Counted from the first letter of the stretch, positions 9,833-19,522 are shown. The stretch: DNA of 64,000 nt from an uncultured Mucilaginibacter sp. (GCA_903891475.1 CAITEP010000004.1:55603-119602), one strand, 5' to 3'. A program made the numbers and translations. Notes: generated by a model from the letters alone, not told the origin.

Positions 9833-10564
9833 TTAATCCGATATTTTCTCGGCGATAATTGTAAACATGCCTCTCTCCAAATTGTTTAGAATTATTTTCA
9901 TCTTATTTAGCTCAAGGTAATTTAATACATCATTTAGTGTAACGCGTACTTTTAAATAGGAGCTTATTTTCTGCTTCCATATACCATTTTCATTGGTTTG
10001 AAGTATATCTGTAACTTGAATATAATTCTTGCCATATTCCAAAAAACATGTTAATATTTTATTGGCATCACTTCTTACAGGGATAAATCTATCATTTCCT
10101 ACTAGTTCTTTTGAATAATCACGAAATGATAAAATTAATTTTCCATTATTTAACAAGGAGGCACAACAATTGCAAAGTAGTTTTTCAATATCGGCTTTGT
10201 TGTTTAAATGTGTTAAGGTATCTCCGGCACAAACTATAAGTTCTTGTTGCTCTGAAATATGTTTTGTTAAATAGGTTAAATCATCCTCTACAATCTCAAT
10301 TTCGAGTTCTTTACTATTTTCAATGAGTTGATTTAATAATTGGACGTTAAAATCAATAGCCAAAACCTTAAAGCCCATTTTAGCGAGTGAAATACTTTGT
10401 ATGCCATGCCCGGCTCCTAAATCAATTGCTTGTTTATTCTGTTGAGGAGTTATTTGATTGGCGGAAAGAAACTGCTGGTATTCCTTTTGTTTTTCATCAA
10501 AATCTCCAATCATCCATGAATAAAAATCACCAAGGTGTTTGTCATAGTGTTCTTTTACCGACAT
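9833..10564 (-). CDS. Class I SAM-dependent methyltransferase
   Basis: 243 residues. Motif I is AIDLGAGHGIQSISLAKMG, followed by VLAIDFN (acidic residue of strand beta2) and an IVCAGDTLTHL post-I region, a typical Rossmann-fold methyltransferase. The mostly aromatic C-terminal half may form a small substrate lid. No motif identifies the substrate. It lies 12 bases downstream of murF on the same strand, so co-transcription is likely, but its base content (very AT-rich) is lower in G+C than murF, which may point to more recent acquisition. Confidence 0.75.
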   Translation of the reverse strand: MSVKEHYDKHLGDFYSWMIGDFDEKQKEYQQFLSANQITPQQNKQAIDLGAGHGIQSISLAKMGFKVLAIDFNVQLLNQLIENSKELEIEIVEDDLTYLTKHISEQQELIVCAGDTLTHLNNKADIEKLLCNCCASLLNNGKLILSFRDYSKELVGNDRFIPVRSDANKILTCFLEYGKNYIQVTDILQTNENGIWKQKISSYLKVRVTLNDVLNYLELNKMKIILNNLERGMFTIIAEKISD

Positions 10565-10576
10565 ATTAGAAATTTA

Positions 10577-11905
10577 TTATACAAATCCTATCAATCTTTC
10601 TAATGCCATCCCGCGCGAACCTTTTATTAAAATTGTAGCGTTATTGATAGGGTTTACTTTTAAATATTCAATTGCGTCTTCAGTATCTTTGAAAAAATGC
10701 GTTTTTTTGATTTCAGAAGTTAGCTGGTAGCCTGCTTTATAAAATTCATTACCAATAAAAATAATCAAATTAGCTTTTGTTTGAAGGGCCTTATTTATTA
10801 TAAATTGATGCTCATTGGCAGCTTCTTCACCCATTTCAAACATATCGCCTAAGATGAGTACCTTTTGGTCTGCCTCTAATTTTGCAATGTTTTCTATGGC
10901 AACTTGCATACTGCTGGGGTTGGCATTATAATAATCGCAAATGACAGTATGGGTTTTTGTATGTATAATTTGAGAACGGTTATTTTTCGGTGAATAGCCT
11001 TCTATTCCCTTGTTTATCATATTATCTGATAAGCCAAATGTTATACCAATACTAATGGCAGCCAGAATATTATCAAGGTTATAAGCACCCGTTAATTGTG
11101 TTTTAACCTGATGCGTTTTACCAGTGGGTACATTTACCCATTCCACGCTTAAAAAAGGAGAGTTTTCAATTAACTTGCCATTTACAAGATTGCCGCTTTG
11201 GTTAAGGCCATAAAAAATGGTATTTTTTAAGTCTCTATCGGCTTGCATTTTCATCAGGTCTGCACTGTTGCTGTTTACAAATACAATACGCTCGGGGTCC
11301 TTGCTTAAAAAATCATATAGCTCACCTTTCCCTTTTTTAACGCCTTCAACTCCTCCAAAACCTTCTAAATGAGCTTTGCCAACATTGGTTATTAAACCAT
11401 GTGTTGGCATTGATATTTCTGATAAAAAGGCTATTTCTTTTTGATGGTTTGCCCCCATTTCAATAACTGCTATTTGGTGATTGCTGTTAATGCTCAAAAT
11501 GGTTAATGGTACACCAATATGGTTATTCAGGTTTCCTTGTGTAGCCAGCGTATTGAAATGCTGCGATAAAACAGCATAAATAAGTTCCTTTGTGGTTGTT
11601 TTACCATTAGAGCCAGTGAGCCCTATAACAGGTATGTTTAATTTTTCGCGATGAAAGCGTGCTAAATGCTGCAATGCGGTAAGCACATCCGGAACTAATA
11701 AATATTGGTTGTTTAACTTGTATTCAGGATTATCAATAATGGCAAACGCGGCTCCGTTTTCAATTGCTTGATGGGCAAATTGATTCGCGTCGAATTTTTC
11801 GCCTTTTAATGCAAAAAATAGGCAACCATTGCTTATTGTCCTAGTATCGGTACAAATAACAGAATGCTGTAGGTATATGCTGTAAAGTTGAGGTATGGTT
11901 GTCAT
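10577..11905 (-). CDS. murF: UDP-N-acetylmuramoyl-tripeptide--D-alanyl-D-alanine ligase MurF
   Basis: 442 residues with the three Mur-ligase domains: an N-terminal substrate domain with SVICTDTRTISNGCLFFALKG, the ATP-binding domain with GLTGSNGKTTTKELI (P-loop) and EMGANHQKEI, and a C-terminal Rossmann-like domain with YYNANPSSM and LGDMFEMG. It adds D-Ala-D-Ala to the UDP-MurNAc-tripeptide in the cytoplasm, the last soluble step of precursor synthesis. Located downstream of lepB and dapB in a leftward envelope gene cluster but not inside a dcw cluster, which is normal in this lineage. Confidence 0.95.
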   Translation of the reverse strand: MTTIPQLYSIYLQHSVICTDTRTISNGCLFFALKGEKFDANQFAHQAIENGAAFAIIDNPEYKLNNQYLLVPDVLTALQHLARFHREKLNIPVIGLTGSNGKTTTKELIYAVLSQHFNTLATQGNLNNHIGVPLTILSINSNHQIAVIEMGANHQKEIAFLSEISMPTHGLITNVGKAHLEGFGGVEGVKKGKGELYDFLSKDPERIVFVNSNSADLMKMQADRDLKNTIFYGLNQSGNLVNGKLIENSPFLSVEWVNVPTGKTHQVKTQLTGAYNLDNILAAISIGITFGLSDNMINKGIEGYSPKNNRSQIIHTKTHTVICDYYNANPSSMQVAIENIAKLEADQKVLILGDMFEMGEEAANEHQFIINKALQTKANLIIFIGNEFYKAGYQLTSEIKKTHFFKDTEDAIEYLKVNPINNATILIKGSRGMALERLIGFV

Positions 11906-11950
11906 TATTAATAGGATTTTACCATTTTAATTATTTAACCTAACCTTCCA

Positions 11951-13426
11951 TTATTTTATACCTCTAAACAACCTGCTCCACCTTATTTTATTAATGAATG
12001 ATTCATTTTCATCAAAACTCATCCATATAAACAAAGCCTTTCCTACTATATGGTCTTCAGGAACAAATCCCCAATAACGGGAATCTTCCGAGTCATGACG
12101 GTTATCACCCATCATCCAATAATAGTTTAATTTAAAGGTATAGGTGTCAGATTTAACGCCATTTATATAAATATCCTTTCCTACTACTTTCACTTTATTG
12201 TTTTCATAAACCTCTATGCAACGCTCATAAATAGGGAATGTCATAGAGTCAAGCTTCACAGTCCAGCCGATTTTAGGGATAATAATTGGACCAAAATTAT
12301 CAACGTTCCAATTATATGCGGGTAGTTTTTTGCCTAGATTTACGTGTATAGGATATTTTAAAGGAAAAACCGGGTTCAAAGTATCTGATATTCCCTTTGG
12401 TTGAATAAGTTCAGAGAGTGATTTAATATTGGAATATCCCTTTAACACCTTTGCCGATTCCTTGGTCATGGTTGGGATGGACGGTCTTCCCGGGTCATAA
12501 AAGGAAATGTTTAAATCCTTAAGCACTTCCGGATTCATATCCACTCCCGATGTAATATAATTATATTCAATTTGCTCACCAGGAGGGTTTGGAGCTGCTT
12601 TTTTGTTTACATACACCTGAGCATCCGCTACACTTAGGGTGTCGCCGGGCGTGCCTTGGCAACGTTTTATATAGTTTTCACGTTTATCAACCGGCCGATA
12701 TAATGGCGAGTCGGCATCCATAGGGTAATTAAATACAACTACATCACCTTTTTTAATATCGCTTAAACCTGGTAAGCGGTAATAAGGCAGTTTTATTCCA
12801 TCCCAATACGCTTTGGTATTTATTAATGGCATGGTATGGTGCGCAAATGGGAACGCGATTGGTGTCATAGGTGTGCGTGGGCCATAATTAACTTTACTTA
12901 CAAACAGAAAATCACCAACTAATAACGAGCGCTCCATTGATGGAGTAGGTATTACATAAGCTTCTATAAAAAAAGTACGTATTAAGGTAGCGGCAACTAC
13001 AGCGAAGACAATGGCTTCCGCCCATTCCCTTCCGACTGATTTTTTAATAAAAATTTGATATTTATCTTTAAAATCAGGACTTAACGATTGCCCTAAATAG
13101 GTTGTTTCGTGCTCGAAACCCCATTTTGGCAAATAAATAAAAGGCAATAGTATTCCTGCAGCTTGTTGACGCATTGTAAACTTGCCGAAAGATTTTATAA
13201 AATCAATGGTTAGTCCAATCGCAATAAGCAAGCCCACGCCAGGTATAAGTATGAGTACGATCCACCATAATGGTCTACCGGTTAGTTTTAAAATTATAAA
13301 GTAGTTATATACAGGTATTATAGCTTTCCAACCCGGAACATTTGCTTTCTCAAATAATTTCCATAATCCAATATATGGTAAAACTATCAGTAATATGATT
13401 GCAAGAAAAAACTCAACTATATTCAT
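11951..13426 (-). CDS. lepB: Signal peptidase I with N-terminal DUF5684 membrane domain
   Basis: 491 residues. Residues 1 to about 95 form a hydrophobic DUF5684-like domain (VPGWKAIIPVYNYFIILKL and two to three helices). The catalytic part follows: TM anchor, PTPSMERSLLVGDFLFVSK with the nucleophilic Ser (box B), the general-base Lys within NYIKRCQGTPGDTL (box D) and GDNRHDSEDSRYWG (box E). Roughly 140 residues lie between boxes D and E, far more than in E. coli LepB, so the periplasmic domain has a large insert. It removes signal peptides from secreted proteins at the inner membrane. Between dapB (23-base gap) and murF. Confidence 0.93.
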   Translation of the reverse strand: MNIVEFFLAIILLIVLPYIGLWKLFEKANVPGWKAIIPVYNYFIILKLTGRPLWWIVLILIPGVGLLIAIGLTIDFIKSFGKFTMRQQAAGILLPFIYLPKWGFEHETTYLGQSLSPDFKDKYQIFIKKSVGREWAEAIVFAVVAATLIRTFFIEAYVIPTPSMERSLLVGDFLFVSKVNYGPRTPMTPIAFPFAHHTMPLINTKAYWDGIKLPYYRLPGLSDIKKGDVVVFNYPMDADSPLYRPVDKRENYIKRCQGTPGDTLSVADAQVYVNKKAAPNPPGEQIEYNYITSGVDMNPEVLKDLNISFYDPGRPSIPTMTKESAKVLKGYSNIKSLSELIQPKGISDTLNPVFPLKYPIHVNLGKKLPAYNWNVDNFGPIIIPKIGWTVKLDSMTFPIYERCIEVYENNKVKVVGKDIYINGVKSDTYTFKLNYYWMMGDNRHDSEDSRYWGFVPEDHIVGKALFIWMSFDENESFINKIRWSRLFRGIK

Positions 13427-13449
13427 TTCTAATTTATTTATAATCTTTA

Positions 13450-14202
13450 TTAAACACTAAAATTAAACATATCCTGCACAGCGTGAAAGCCTTTTTTTCC
13501 TTCAATCCATTCGGCAGCCATCACGGCTCCTAACGCGAAACCATTACGGTTATGCGCTGTATGCTTAAACTCTATCATATCAACTTCCGAATCGTAAATT
13601 ACGGTATGCGTGCCGGGCACGCTGTCAATTCTAAAAGATTCAATCAAAAGCTGATTGTTTTTTATTTGTTCAGTAGCACCATCCTGTCCATTATCGGTCA
13701 GAATGTTAACCCATTCATTTTTTGAGTCCAGATTCTCTAAAATTCCTTCGGCAATGGTAATGGCAGTACCGCTTGGCGAATCCAATTTTTGGGTATGATG
13801 AATTTCTTCCACCTGCACCTCATAATAAGGGTAATTGTTCATTAATTTGGCCAACACCTTGTTTACATGGAAAAATAAATTCACTCCAATGCTAAAGTTA
13901 GATGCATAAACCATTGAATGGTTACCAGCTTCGCAATCCTCTTTTACATGTTTCAAACTTTCGTACCAGCCAGTAGCTCCTACAACTACCGGTACATCAG
14001 CCTTAAAACATTCGTAAATATTATTTAAAACAGTACCAGGGGTACTAAATTCAATAGCCACATCGGCTTTTTGCAGGTTTTCGGGCGTTAAATCGCTTAA
14101 ATTATCGTAATCAATTTTCAGTACAATTTCATGCTTGCGGTCGGTGGCTATTTTTTCAATAATCCGCCCCATCTTACCATATCCTAAAAGTGCAATTTTC
14201 AT
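13450..14202 (-). CDS. dapB: 4-hydroxy-tetrahydrodipicolinate reductase DapB
   Basis: 250 residues. GYGKMGRIIEKIA is the NAD(P)H-binding glycine loop, and VEEIHHTQKLDSPSGTA is the family signature that holds the substrate and the catalytic His/Lys. It reduces the dihydrodipicolinate precursor in the lysine/meso-diaminopimelate pathway, feeding wall cross-link synthesis, which fits its neighbours lepB and murF. Slightly shorter than the proteobacterial enzyme, as usual for Bacteroidota. Confidence 0.96.
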   Translation of the reverse strand: MKIALLGYGKMGRIIEKIATDRKHEIVLKIDYDNLSDLTPENLQKADVAIEFSTPGTVLNNIYECFKADVPVVVGATGWYESLKHVKEDCEAGNHSMVYASNFSIGVNLFFHVNKVLAKLMNNYPYYEVQVEEIHHTQKLDSPSGTAITIAEGILENLDSKNEWVNILTDNGQDGATEQIKNNQLLIESFRIDSVPGTHTVIYDSEVDMIEFKHTAHNRNGFALGAVMAAEWIEGKKGFHAVQDMFNFSV

Positions 14203-14241
14203 TTAACTCTTTAATTACCGGGTTATTTTTTACAAAAATAA

Positions 14242-14925
14242 TTATTTGAGCGTAAAGGTAATTTTTAAACCCGGAATATAAGGGCTATTATTGCTAAAAG
14301 CATAAACCTGACGGTTAATAAGCGAAGGTGCAACCTTCATTGAAAGGTTATCATCAACAGTATAGGCATTGATAAACTTTGCTGAAACATAAGCTTCGAT
14401 ACAATTTATACCCCAGGCACCAAAAGTAAGTAGGATGGTTACGTCGCGGTTTCGGCGATAGTAATCTTTTACATCATAAATTGCTTGACTCTGTACGTTG
14501 GTATAATAATTGTATTCGTTATAATAGCTTTGACCTTTAGTTGGTATTATACCCCGCTGCCTATATATGGATAGCTGCAAAAATTCATTATACAATTGTT
14601 GGTTGGTCACCAAGAAATAGCCAAGTGTGCCCAAACCTGCATAAATTACCGGAACCTTCCAATACTGGCGGTTATATATTTGCCCCCAACCCGGTATCAT
14701 TAATGAGCGCATAACCGCCTTATGTGGGCTATGCGTACTATCGGGAGAATAAACCCTTTCTTTTTTAGGTTTTTTTATAGGTTTGGAGGCAGTAGTATCC
14801 TTGCTTTTATGAATGATAGAATCGCTTAATTGCATTACATTGTTTTTTAGCGTATCTTTAGTTTGAGCCGAGGCTACAAAACTATACATACTAATAAGCC
14901 AAAGCAGGATGAAATATTTATGCAT
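14242..14925 (-). CDS. DUF5683 membrane protein
   Basis: 227 residues with signal peptide (MHKYFILLWLISMYSFVASAQ), a K/S/T-rich linker and the DUF5683 core: HKAVMRSLMIPGWGQIYNRQYWKVP, followed by a hydrophobic helix and a second one near GAWGINCIEAYVSAKF. The PGWGQIYN stretch resembles small-membrane-protein motifs found in TM2-like proteins. Function unknown; the gene is conserved between parB and dapB in this lineage, so a link to the envelope or chromosome organisation is possible but unproven. Confidence 0.8.
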   Translation of the reverse strand: MHKYFILLWLISMYSFVASAQTKDTLKNNVMQLSDSIIHKSKDTTASKPIKKPKKERVYSPDSTHSPHKAVMRSLMIPGWGQIYNRQYWKVPVIYAGLGTLGYFLVTNQQLYNEFLQLSIYRQRGIIPTKGQSYYNEYNYYTNVQSQAIYDVKDYYRRNRDVTILLTFGAWGINCIEAYVSAKFINAYTVDDNLSMKVAPSLINRQVYAFSNNSPYIPGLKITFTLK

Positions 14926-14963
14926 TTTTAATTTGACCGCCCTTTAAAACACTAAATAAGTTA

Positions 14964-15863
14964 TTAATCAAGCATTTCAAGGATACGACTTAAATCATCT
15001 TCTGATAGGAATGGGATTTCAATAGTTCCTTTTCCTTCACTTCCATATTTAAGCCTCACGCGGGTGCTAAATTTTGAAGCCAGTTGATCCTGTATCCTTT
15101 GAATTTGAAATGGCATAGGTTCAGGTTGTTTCCCTTCCTTTTTTGCCGGACTATTTTGCATGTCCCTTACCATTTCTTCTGTTTTACGAACGGATAATCC
15201 TTGTTGAATAATATGTTGGTGTATAAATATTTGTTTAGTAGGGTCTTCAATGGTTATCAGAGTCTTCGCGTGACCCATCGTGATGGCTCCATCCCGTATA
15301 GATGCTTGGATGGCAGGTGGCAACCGTAACAAGCGTAGGTAATTAGTAACGGTCGACCTGTTTTTACTTACGCGCTCGCCCAATTCTTCTTGTTTTAAAT
15401 TGCACTCATCAATCATTCGTTGAAAACTTAATGCTACTTCAATAGCATTCAGGTTTTCACGTTGGATGTTTTCTATCAAGGCCATTTCCAGCATTTGCTG
15501 ATCGTTTGCTAAACGAATATAGGCCGGAATTTGAACTAAACCCGCAAGTTTGGAAGCTCTTAAACGCCGCTCGCCCGATATCAACTGATACGAATTGGCA
15601 TTTAACCTGCGTACGGTGATCGGCTGAATAAGACCTTGAAGTTTTATAGAATCGGCCAATTCTGAAAGAGCTTGTGAATCAAACTCGGTACGCGGTTGAA
15701 AAGGATTTACCTCTATCTCGCTAATTTTTATTTCATTTACTGAACCTAAACTGTTGGTTGATGGAACTTCGCTTACGTTACTTCTATGGGTATGGGTGTT
15801 ATCTGAATCATTCAAAAGCGCACTCAAGCCCCTTCCCAGAGCTTTTTTCTTTTCTATACTCAT
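14964..15863 (-). CDS. parB: Chromosome-partitioning protein ParB
   Basis: 299 residues. An N-terminal KKKALGRGLSALL segment (ParA-interacting) leads to the CTPase/ParB-N domain with NPFQPRTEFD and GERRLRASKLAG, the box II motif of the CTP-binding fold, then ALIENIQRENLNAIEVA and a helix-turn-helix (EELGERVSKNRSTVTNYLRLL) that reads parS. A C-terminal dimerisation domain ends the protein. Starts 6 bases after the parA stop. I saw no convincing parS in the window. Confidence 0.96.
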   Translation of the reverse strand: MSIEKKKALGRGLSALLNDSDNTHTHRSNVSEVPSTNSLGSVNEIKISEIEVNPFQPRTEFDSQALSELADSIKLQGLIQPITVRRLNANSYQLISGERRLRASKLAGLVQIPAYIRLANDQQMLEMALIENIQRENLNAIEVALSFQRMIDECNLKQEELGERVSKNRSTVTNYLRLLRLPPAIQASIRDGAITMGHAKTLITIEDPTKQIFIHQHIIQQGLSVRKTEEMVRDMQNSPAKKEGKQPEPMPFQIQRIQDQLASKFSTRVRLKYGSEGKGTIEIPFLSEDDLSRILEMLD

Positions 15864-15869
15864 TCCTTT

Positions 15870-16673
15870 TTATACAATTTCGTTCGTTATGACAGCCTCG
15901 CTGCCCACCAATCCATTTTTACGGACAATTTCATTAGCCAAATTAAGGTAGTTAATAGCACCCTTACTAGTGGCATCGTGCATAATTACCGAGACACCAA
16001 AGCTTGGCGCTTCGCTTAAACGGGTATTACGTTGGATGATGGTTTCAAAAACCATTTCTTCAAAATGTGTTCTCACTTCTTCAACTACTTGGTTTGATAG
16101 GCGTAGTCTGATGTCATACATGGTTAATAAAATTCCTTCAACCTGTAATTGGGTATTTAACCTGGTTTGAACAATTTTTATGGTGTTTAATAATTTGCCC
16201 AAACCTTCCAAGGCAAAATATTCGCATTGTACCGGAATAATTACCGAATCAGCCGCGGTAAGCGCGTTGATGGTGATAAGGCCTAATGATGGTGAGCAAT
16301 CAATGATGATAAAATCATACTTTGATTTTAAGCCCGACAATACCGCTTTCATTTTATACTCACGGTCGTCCATATTAATCATCTCAATTTCTGCACCTAC
16401 CAAATCAATATGGGCAGGTAATAAATCAAGATTAGGTGTATCTGTTTTTTGAATGGCACTTTCAACCTCGCATTCATTCACTATACACTCATATATGCTG
16501 TTTTTTATGTTTCGCGGATCGAACCCTATGCCCGATGTAGCGTTAGCTTGCGGGTCGGCATCAACCAATAAGGTCTTGAATTCGAGCACGGCCAAGCTTG
16601 CAGCTAAATTTATCGCTGTTGTAGTTTTCCCAACACCACCTTTTTGATTGGCTATAGCAATTATTTTACTCAT
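15870..16673 (-). CDS. parA: Chromosome-partitioning ATPase ParA (Soj)
   Basis: The track's start at 16787 adds 38 hydrophobic residues that no ParA has; the ATG at 16673 begins MSKIIAIANQKGGVGKTTTA, the deviant Walker A box right at the N-terminus, so I use it (267 residues). Other landmarks are LLVDADPQANAT and IIDCSPSLGLITINAL (Walker B region). It is a nucleoid-binding ATPase that moves ParB-parS complexes during segregation. It leads the leftward block parA-parB-DUF5683-dapB-lepB-murF. A promoter candidate lies about 80 bases upstream. Confidence 0.96.
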   Translation of the reverse strand: MSKIIAIANQKGGVGKTTTAINLAASLAVLEFKTLLVDADPQANATSGIGFDPRNIKNSIYECIVNECEVESAIQKTDTPNLDLLPAHIDLVGAEIEMINMDDREYKMKAVLSGLKSKYDFIIIDCSPSLGLITINALTAADSVIIPVQCEYFALEGLGKLLNTIKIVQTRLNTQLQVEGILLTMYDIRLRLSNQVVEEVRTHFEEMVFETIIQRNTRLSEAPSFGVSVIMHDATSKGAINYLNLANEIVRKNGLVGSEAVITNEIV

Positions 16674-16753
16674 AGTATATTTTCTGAATAATTTAAGGGT
16701 TTGTAAAATTAGGCTTTTTACAAAAATAATTCTGTGTACAAAAAAGCCGATTG

Positions 16754-16782
16754 CAAATATAAGTATTAAAGTGGTTAGCAAA
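16754..16782 (-). promoter_or_regulatory. Candidate Bacteroidota-type promoter of parA
   Basis: On the minus strand TATATTTG (16754-16761) fits the TAnnTTTG minus-7 consensus, and TTTGC (16778-16782) lies 16 bases upstream as a minus-33 candidate. The spacing is slightly short of the usual value. The placement just upstream of the chosen parA start supports that start. Confidence 0.4.
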
Positions 16783-16971
16783 TCCACAGAAATAGGCTAT
16801 TTACAAACAATTATGGAAATTGATTGTGGGATAATGTATACCTATTTGTTTGTTTTTTGTAATAGATAAGGAGAACAAACAATTTTCATGATTATTGGCT
16901 AATTTGCAGCTGTTTATTAAAAAGCAGATTAAAGCAAGGTCATATCCTTCATTATATCGAACAAAACAACC

Positions 16972-17493
16972 ATGATCACCATTATATCTTCAACAAACCG
17001 GCCGGGTAGCGTCTCTCTAAAATTAGCAAAATACTATCAAAGCCAACTGGCTATTAAGGGTATTGAAGCTAATTTATTGTCATTAATTGATTTGCCGCCC
17101 ACTATTATTGTGAGTGATTTATATGGCAAACGAAGTGCTGAATTTGAACCCATACAGCAATTAGTAACCAATACCCAAAAGTTTATTTTTGTGGTGCCCG
17201 AATATAATGGGAGCTTTCCGGGAGTTTTAAAAACCTTTATAGATGCTTGTTCATTTCCAGATAGTTTTGCTGATAAAAAGGCCGCCTTGGTAGGGCTAGC
17301 AACAGGCAAATATGGCAATATACGAGGGATTGACCACCTCACAGGCGTTTGCAACTATGTAAACCTACATGTTTTACCCATGAAAATCCATATCCCCTAC
17401 ATAAAACAGGAATTAGACGAAAACGACCATCTGTTTAAAGAAGATACCGTTAAGTTTGTGAACGAGCAGATTGAGAAGTTTATTAAGTTTTGA
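16972..17493 (+). CDS. NADPH-dependent FMN reductase-like flavoprotein
   Basis: 173 residues of flavodoxin-like fold. ISSTNRPGSVSLKLAKYY is the FMN phosphate-binding loop, and VVPEYNGSFPGVLKTFID is the classic PEYNxSxPGxLKxxID segment of the NAD(P)H-dependent FMN reductase / azoreductase-like family. It likely reduces FMN or quinone-type acceptors in the cytoplasm. Single gene between parA (divergent) and hisS (convergent). Confidence 0.85.
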   Translation: MITIISSTNRPGSVSLKLAKYYQSQLAIKGIEANLLSLIDLPPTIIVSDLYGKRSAEFEPIQQLVTNTQKFIFVVPEYNGSFPGVLKTFIDACSFPDSFADKKAALVGLATGKYGNIRGIDHLTGVCNYVNLHVLPMKIHIPYIKQELDENDHLFKEDTVKFVNEQIEKFIKF

Positions 17494-17500
17494 TTTTAAC

Positions 17501-18871
17501 CTAAGTCAATCCCCCTACAACTTCTTCCACACTCACCTTTTCCTGCGTACCGCTTTCCATATTTTTAAGGGTAAGCAAACCGCTTTCAATTTCTTCGCTG
17601 CCTATAATGATGGTGTAGGGTATGTTTTTACTATTGGCATAGTCTAACTGTTTTTTGAGCTTAGCGCCAGCTGGGTATAGTTCTGTGTTTATCCCCTTAT
17701 CTCTTAATTGCCGCATTAAGGGTAAGCCAAAAAATTCGCCCTCTTTATCAAAACAACAAATTAACAGGCGTGTGGTTTGGTTGCTGTTTGCCGGGAATAG
17801 CCCCAATTCTTCCATCACATCATAAATGCGGTCGGCTCCGAATGAGATGCCAACGCCTGTTAACCCCTTTAAGCCGAACATCCCTGTAAGGTCATCGTAG
17901 CGTCCGCCGCCACCAATGCTACCCATGGCTACTTCGTTTGTTTTTACTTCAAAAATGGCACCTGTATAGTAGTTAAGACCCCTTGCCAGAGTAATATCAA
18001 GCTCTAGTTTAGCGGTTTTTAGCGGACAAACGGCGAGGTATTTGAATACGGTTGCTATTTCATCACATCCTTCCAGACCTATTGTTGAGTTTGAAAGTGC
18101 CAAGCGTAAACTTTCTAACTTTTGGGTATTTGTACCCTCTAAAAGTATCACCGGTTTAATTTTTTCGATATCAGCTTCGGTAAAACCTTTCTCTAGTAAT
18201 TCCTTCACTACACCTTCAAAACCAATTTTGTCCAGCTTATCAATGGCTACAGTAAGGTCAATAATCTGGTCGACTTTATTGATGATGGCGGCTATGCCCG
18301 ATAATATCTTGCGGTTGTTTATTTTTATAGTGAAATCTTTTAAGCCCAATTTGCTCAAGGCCTCATCATAAATGAGCACAAACTCCGCTTCATTTAGTAA
18401 GGAGGAGGAGCCCACAACATCAGCATCGCATTGGTAAAACTCTCGGTAACGCCCCTTTTGTGGCCTGTCGGCACGCCAAACTGGCTGAACCTGAAAGCGT
18501 TTAAATGGCAAGGTGATGTCGTTTTGGTGTTGCACTACATAGCGGGCAAAGGGTACCGTTAAATCATAGCGTAGCGCTTTTTCTGAAATAATTGGGGTTA
18601 ATTTCTTCGAATTAATAACTTCCAGCTTTTTGCTTTCAACTTCTTCCCAAAAATCGCCACTGTTTAATATTTTAAAAATCAGCTTATCGCCCTCCTCGCC
18701 GTACTTACCGGTGAGGGTGCTTAGATTTTCCATGGTGGGCGTTTCAATTTGCTGATACCCGTACTTGCGGAATACCGATTTTATGGTATCAAAAATAAAA
18801 TTGCGTTTCACCATTTCGGTGGGCGAAAAATCGCGGGTACCTTTAGGTACGGATGGTTTGATAGCTGCCAT
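17501..18871 (-). CDS. hisS: Histidyl-tRNA synthetase
   Basis: 456 residues when started at the ATG at 18871 (MAAIKPSVPKGTRDFSP); the track's 18880 is a TTG three codons earlier. Class II core motifs are clear: KGTRDF..., LRYDLTVPFARYV, ADRPQKGRYREFYQCDAD (motif 2 and the first His motif), ARGLNYYTGAIFE (second His motif) and GGGGRYDDL (motif 3 region). The C-terminal anticodon-binding domain starts near QTTRLLICCFDKEGE. It charges tRNA-His. Stops 8 bases from the convergent flavoprotein gene. Confidence 0.97.
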   Translation of the reverse strand: MAAIKPSVPKGTRDFSPTEMVKRNFIFDTIKSVFRKYGYQQIETPTMENLSTLTGKYGEEGDKLIFKILNSGDFWEEVESKKLEVINSKKLTPIISEKALRYDLTVPFARYVVQHQNDITLPFKRFQVQPVWRADRPQKGRYREFYQCDADVVGSSSLLNEAEFVLIYDEALSKLGLKDFTIKINNRKILSGIAAIINKVDQIIDLTVAIDKLDKIGFEGVVKELLEKGFTEADIEKIKPVILLEGTNTQKLESLRLALSNSTIGLEGCDEIATVFKYLAVCPLKTAKLELDITLARGLNYYTGAIFEVKTNEVAMGSIGGGGRYDDLTGMFGLKGLTGVGISFGADRIYDVMEELGLFPANSNQTTRLLICCFDKEGEFFGLPLMRQLRDKGINTELYPAGAKLKKQLDYANSKNIPYTIIIGSEEIESGLLTLKNMESGTQEKVSVEEVVGGLT

Positions 18872-19004
18872 AGCGGGCAAAGTTAACAGGATTTAAGGAT
18901 TATTTTAAAAGCTTGCGTGGCAAAATTCAGCGCATGCTTTTTAGTAGCAAACTAGTGACCAAGGTTATACAAATTATCAGTATAAATATTTTATTTTTGA
19001 TTTA

Positions 19005-19520
19005 ATGAAAATCATTACCCAAACACCACGAATCCTGATACGCGAATTTCATACGAGTGAGGAACACTTATTGGTAAATTTATATGAGGACAACCGGGTT
19101 ACCGTATTTGTGCCTAAGCGTACGGTTGCGGAAACTAAAAAACAGTTCGCCTACGCTTTGATTGCCTATTATGAGTCGCCGGGGCTAGGTAGATGGGGGA
19201 TTTTTGACCCTAAAGATGGTGCCTTTATGGGGGTTTGCATATTAAAGCCAGCCGACTCGGACCCAACCCGTATAGAGCTGGGTTATGTTTTTGCCCCTGC
19301 CTATTGGGGTAAAGGTTTGGCTACCGAATTGGCTATAGCACTGGTAAAATATGGTTTTGAGGAACAAGGCCTTACCGAAATTTGCGCCTGTACCGATGCC
19401 GAAAATACTGCCTCTCAAAATGTTTTGTTAAAAGCCGGATTAAAACGAGATGGCAATATTTTTTGGCATGGAAGCGACTTATATTTCTTTAGGATTGAGA
19501 AAAAATCAATACCTAATTAA
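19005..19520 (+). CDS. GNAT-family N-acetyltransferase (RimJ/RimL type)
   Basis: 171 residues. TPRILIREFHTSEEHLLVNLYED opens the domain as in RimJ/RimL-like acetyltransferases, IELGYVFAPAYWGKGLATEL carries the acetyl-CoA-binding Q/RxxGxG/A-like loop, and ENTASQNVLLKAGLKRDG is the conserved N/S-V-L-K-GF region. Probably acetylates an alpha-amino or small-molecule amine in the cytoplasm; the acceptor is unknown. Confidence 0.88.
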   Translation: MKIITQTPRILIREFHTSEEHLLVNLYEDNRVTVFVPKRTVAETKKQFAYALIAYYESPGLGRWGIFDPKDGAFMGVCILKPADSDPTRIELGYVFAPAYWGKGLATELAIALVKYGFEEQGLTEICACTDAENTASQNVLLKAGLKRDGNIFWHGSDLYFFRIEKKSIPN

Positions 19521-19522
19521 TG

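Noticed and set aside
16674-16787. 38 extra N-terminal residues for ParA in the ORF track
   Set aside because: No ParA has such a hydrophobic extension; the Walker A box starts right after the ATG at 16673.
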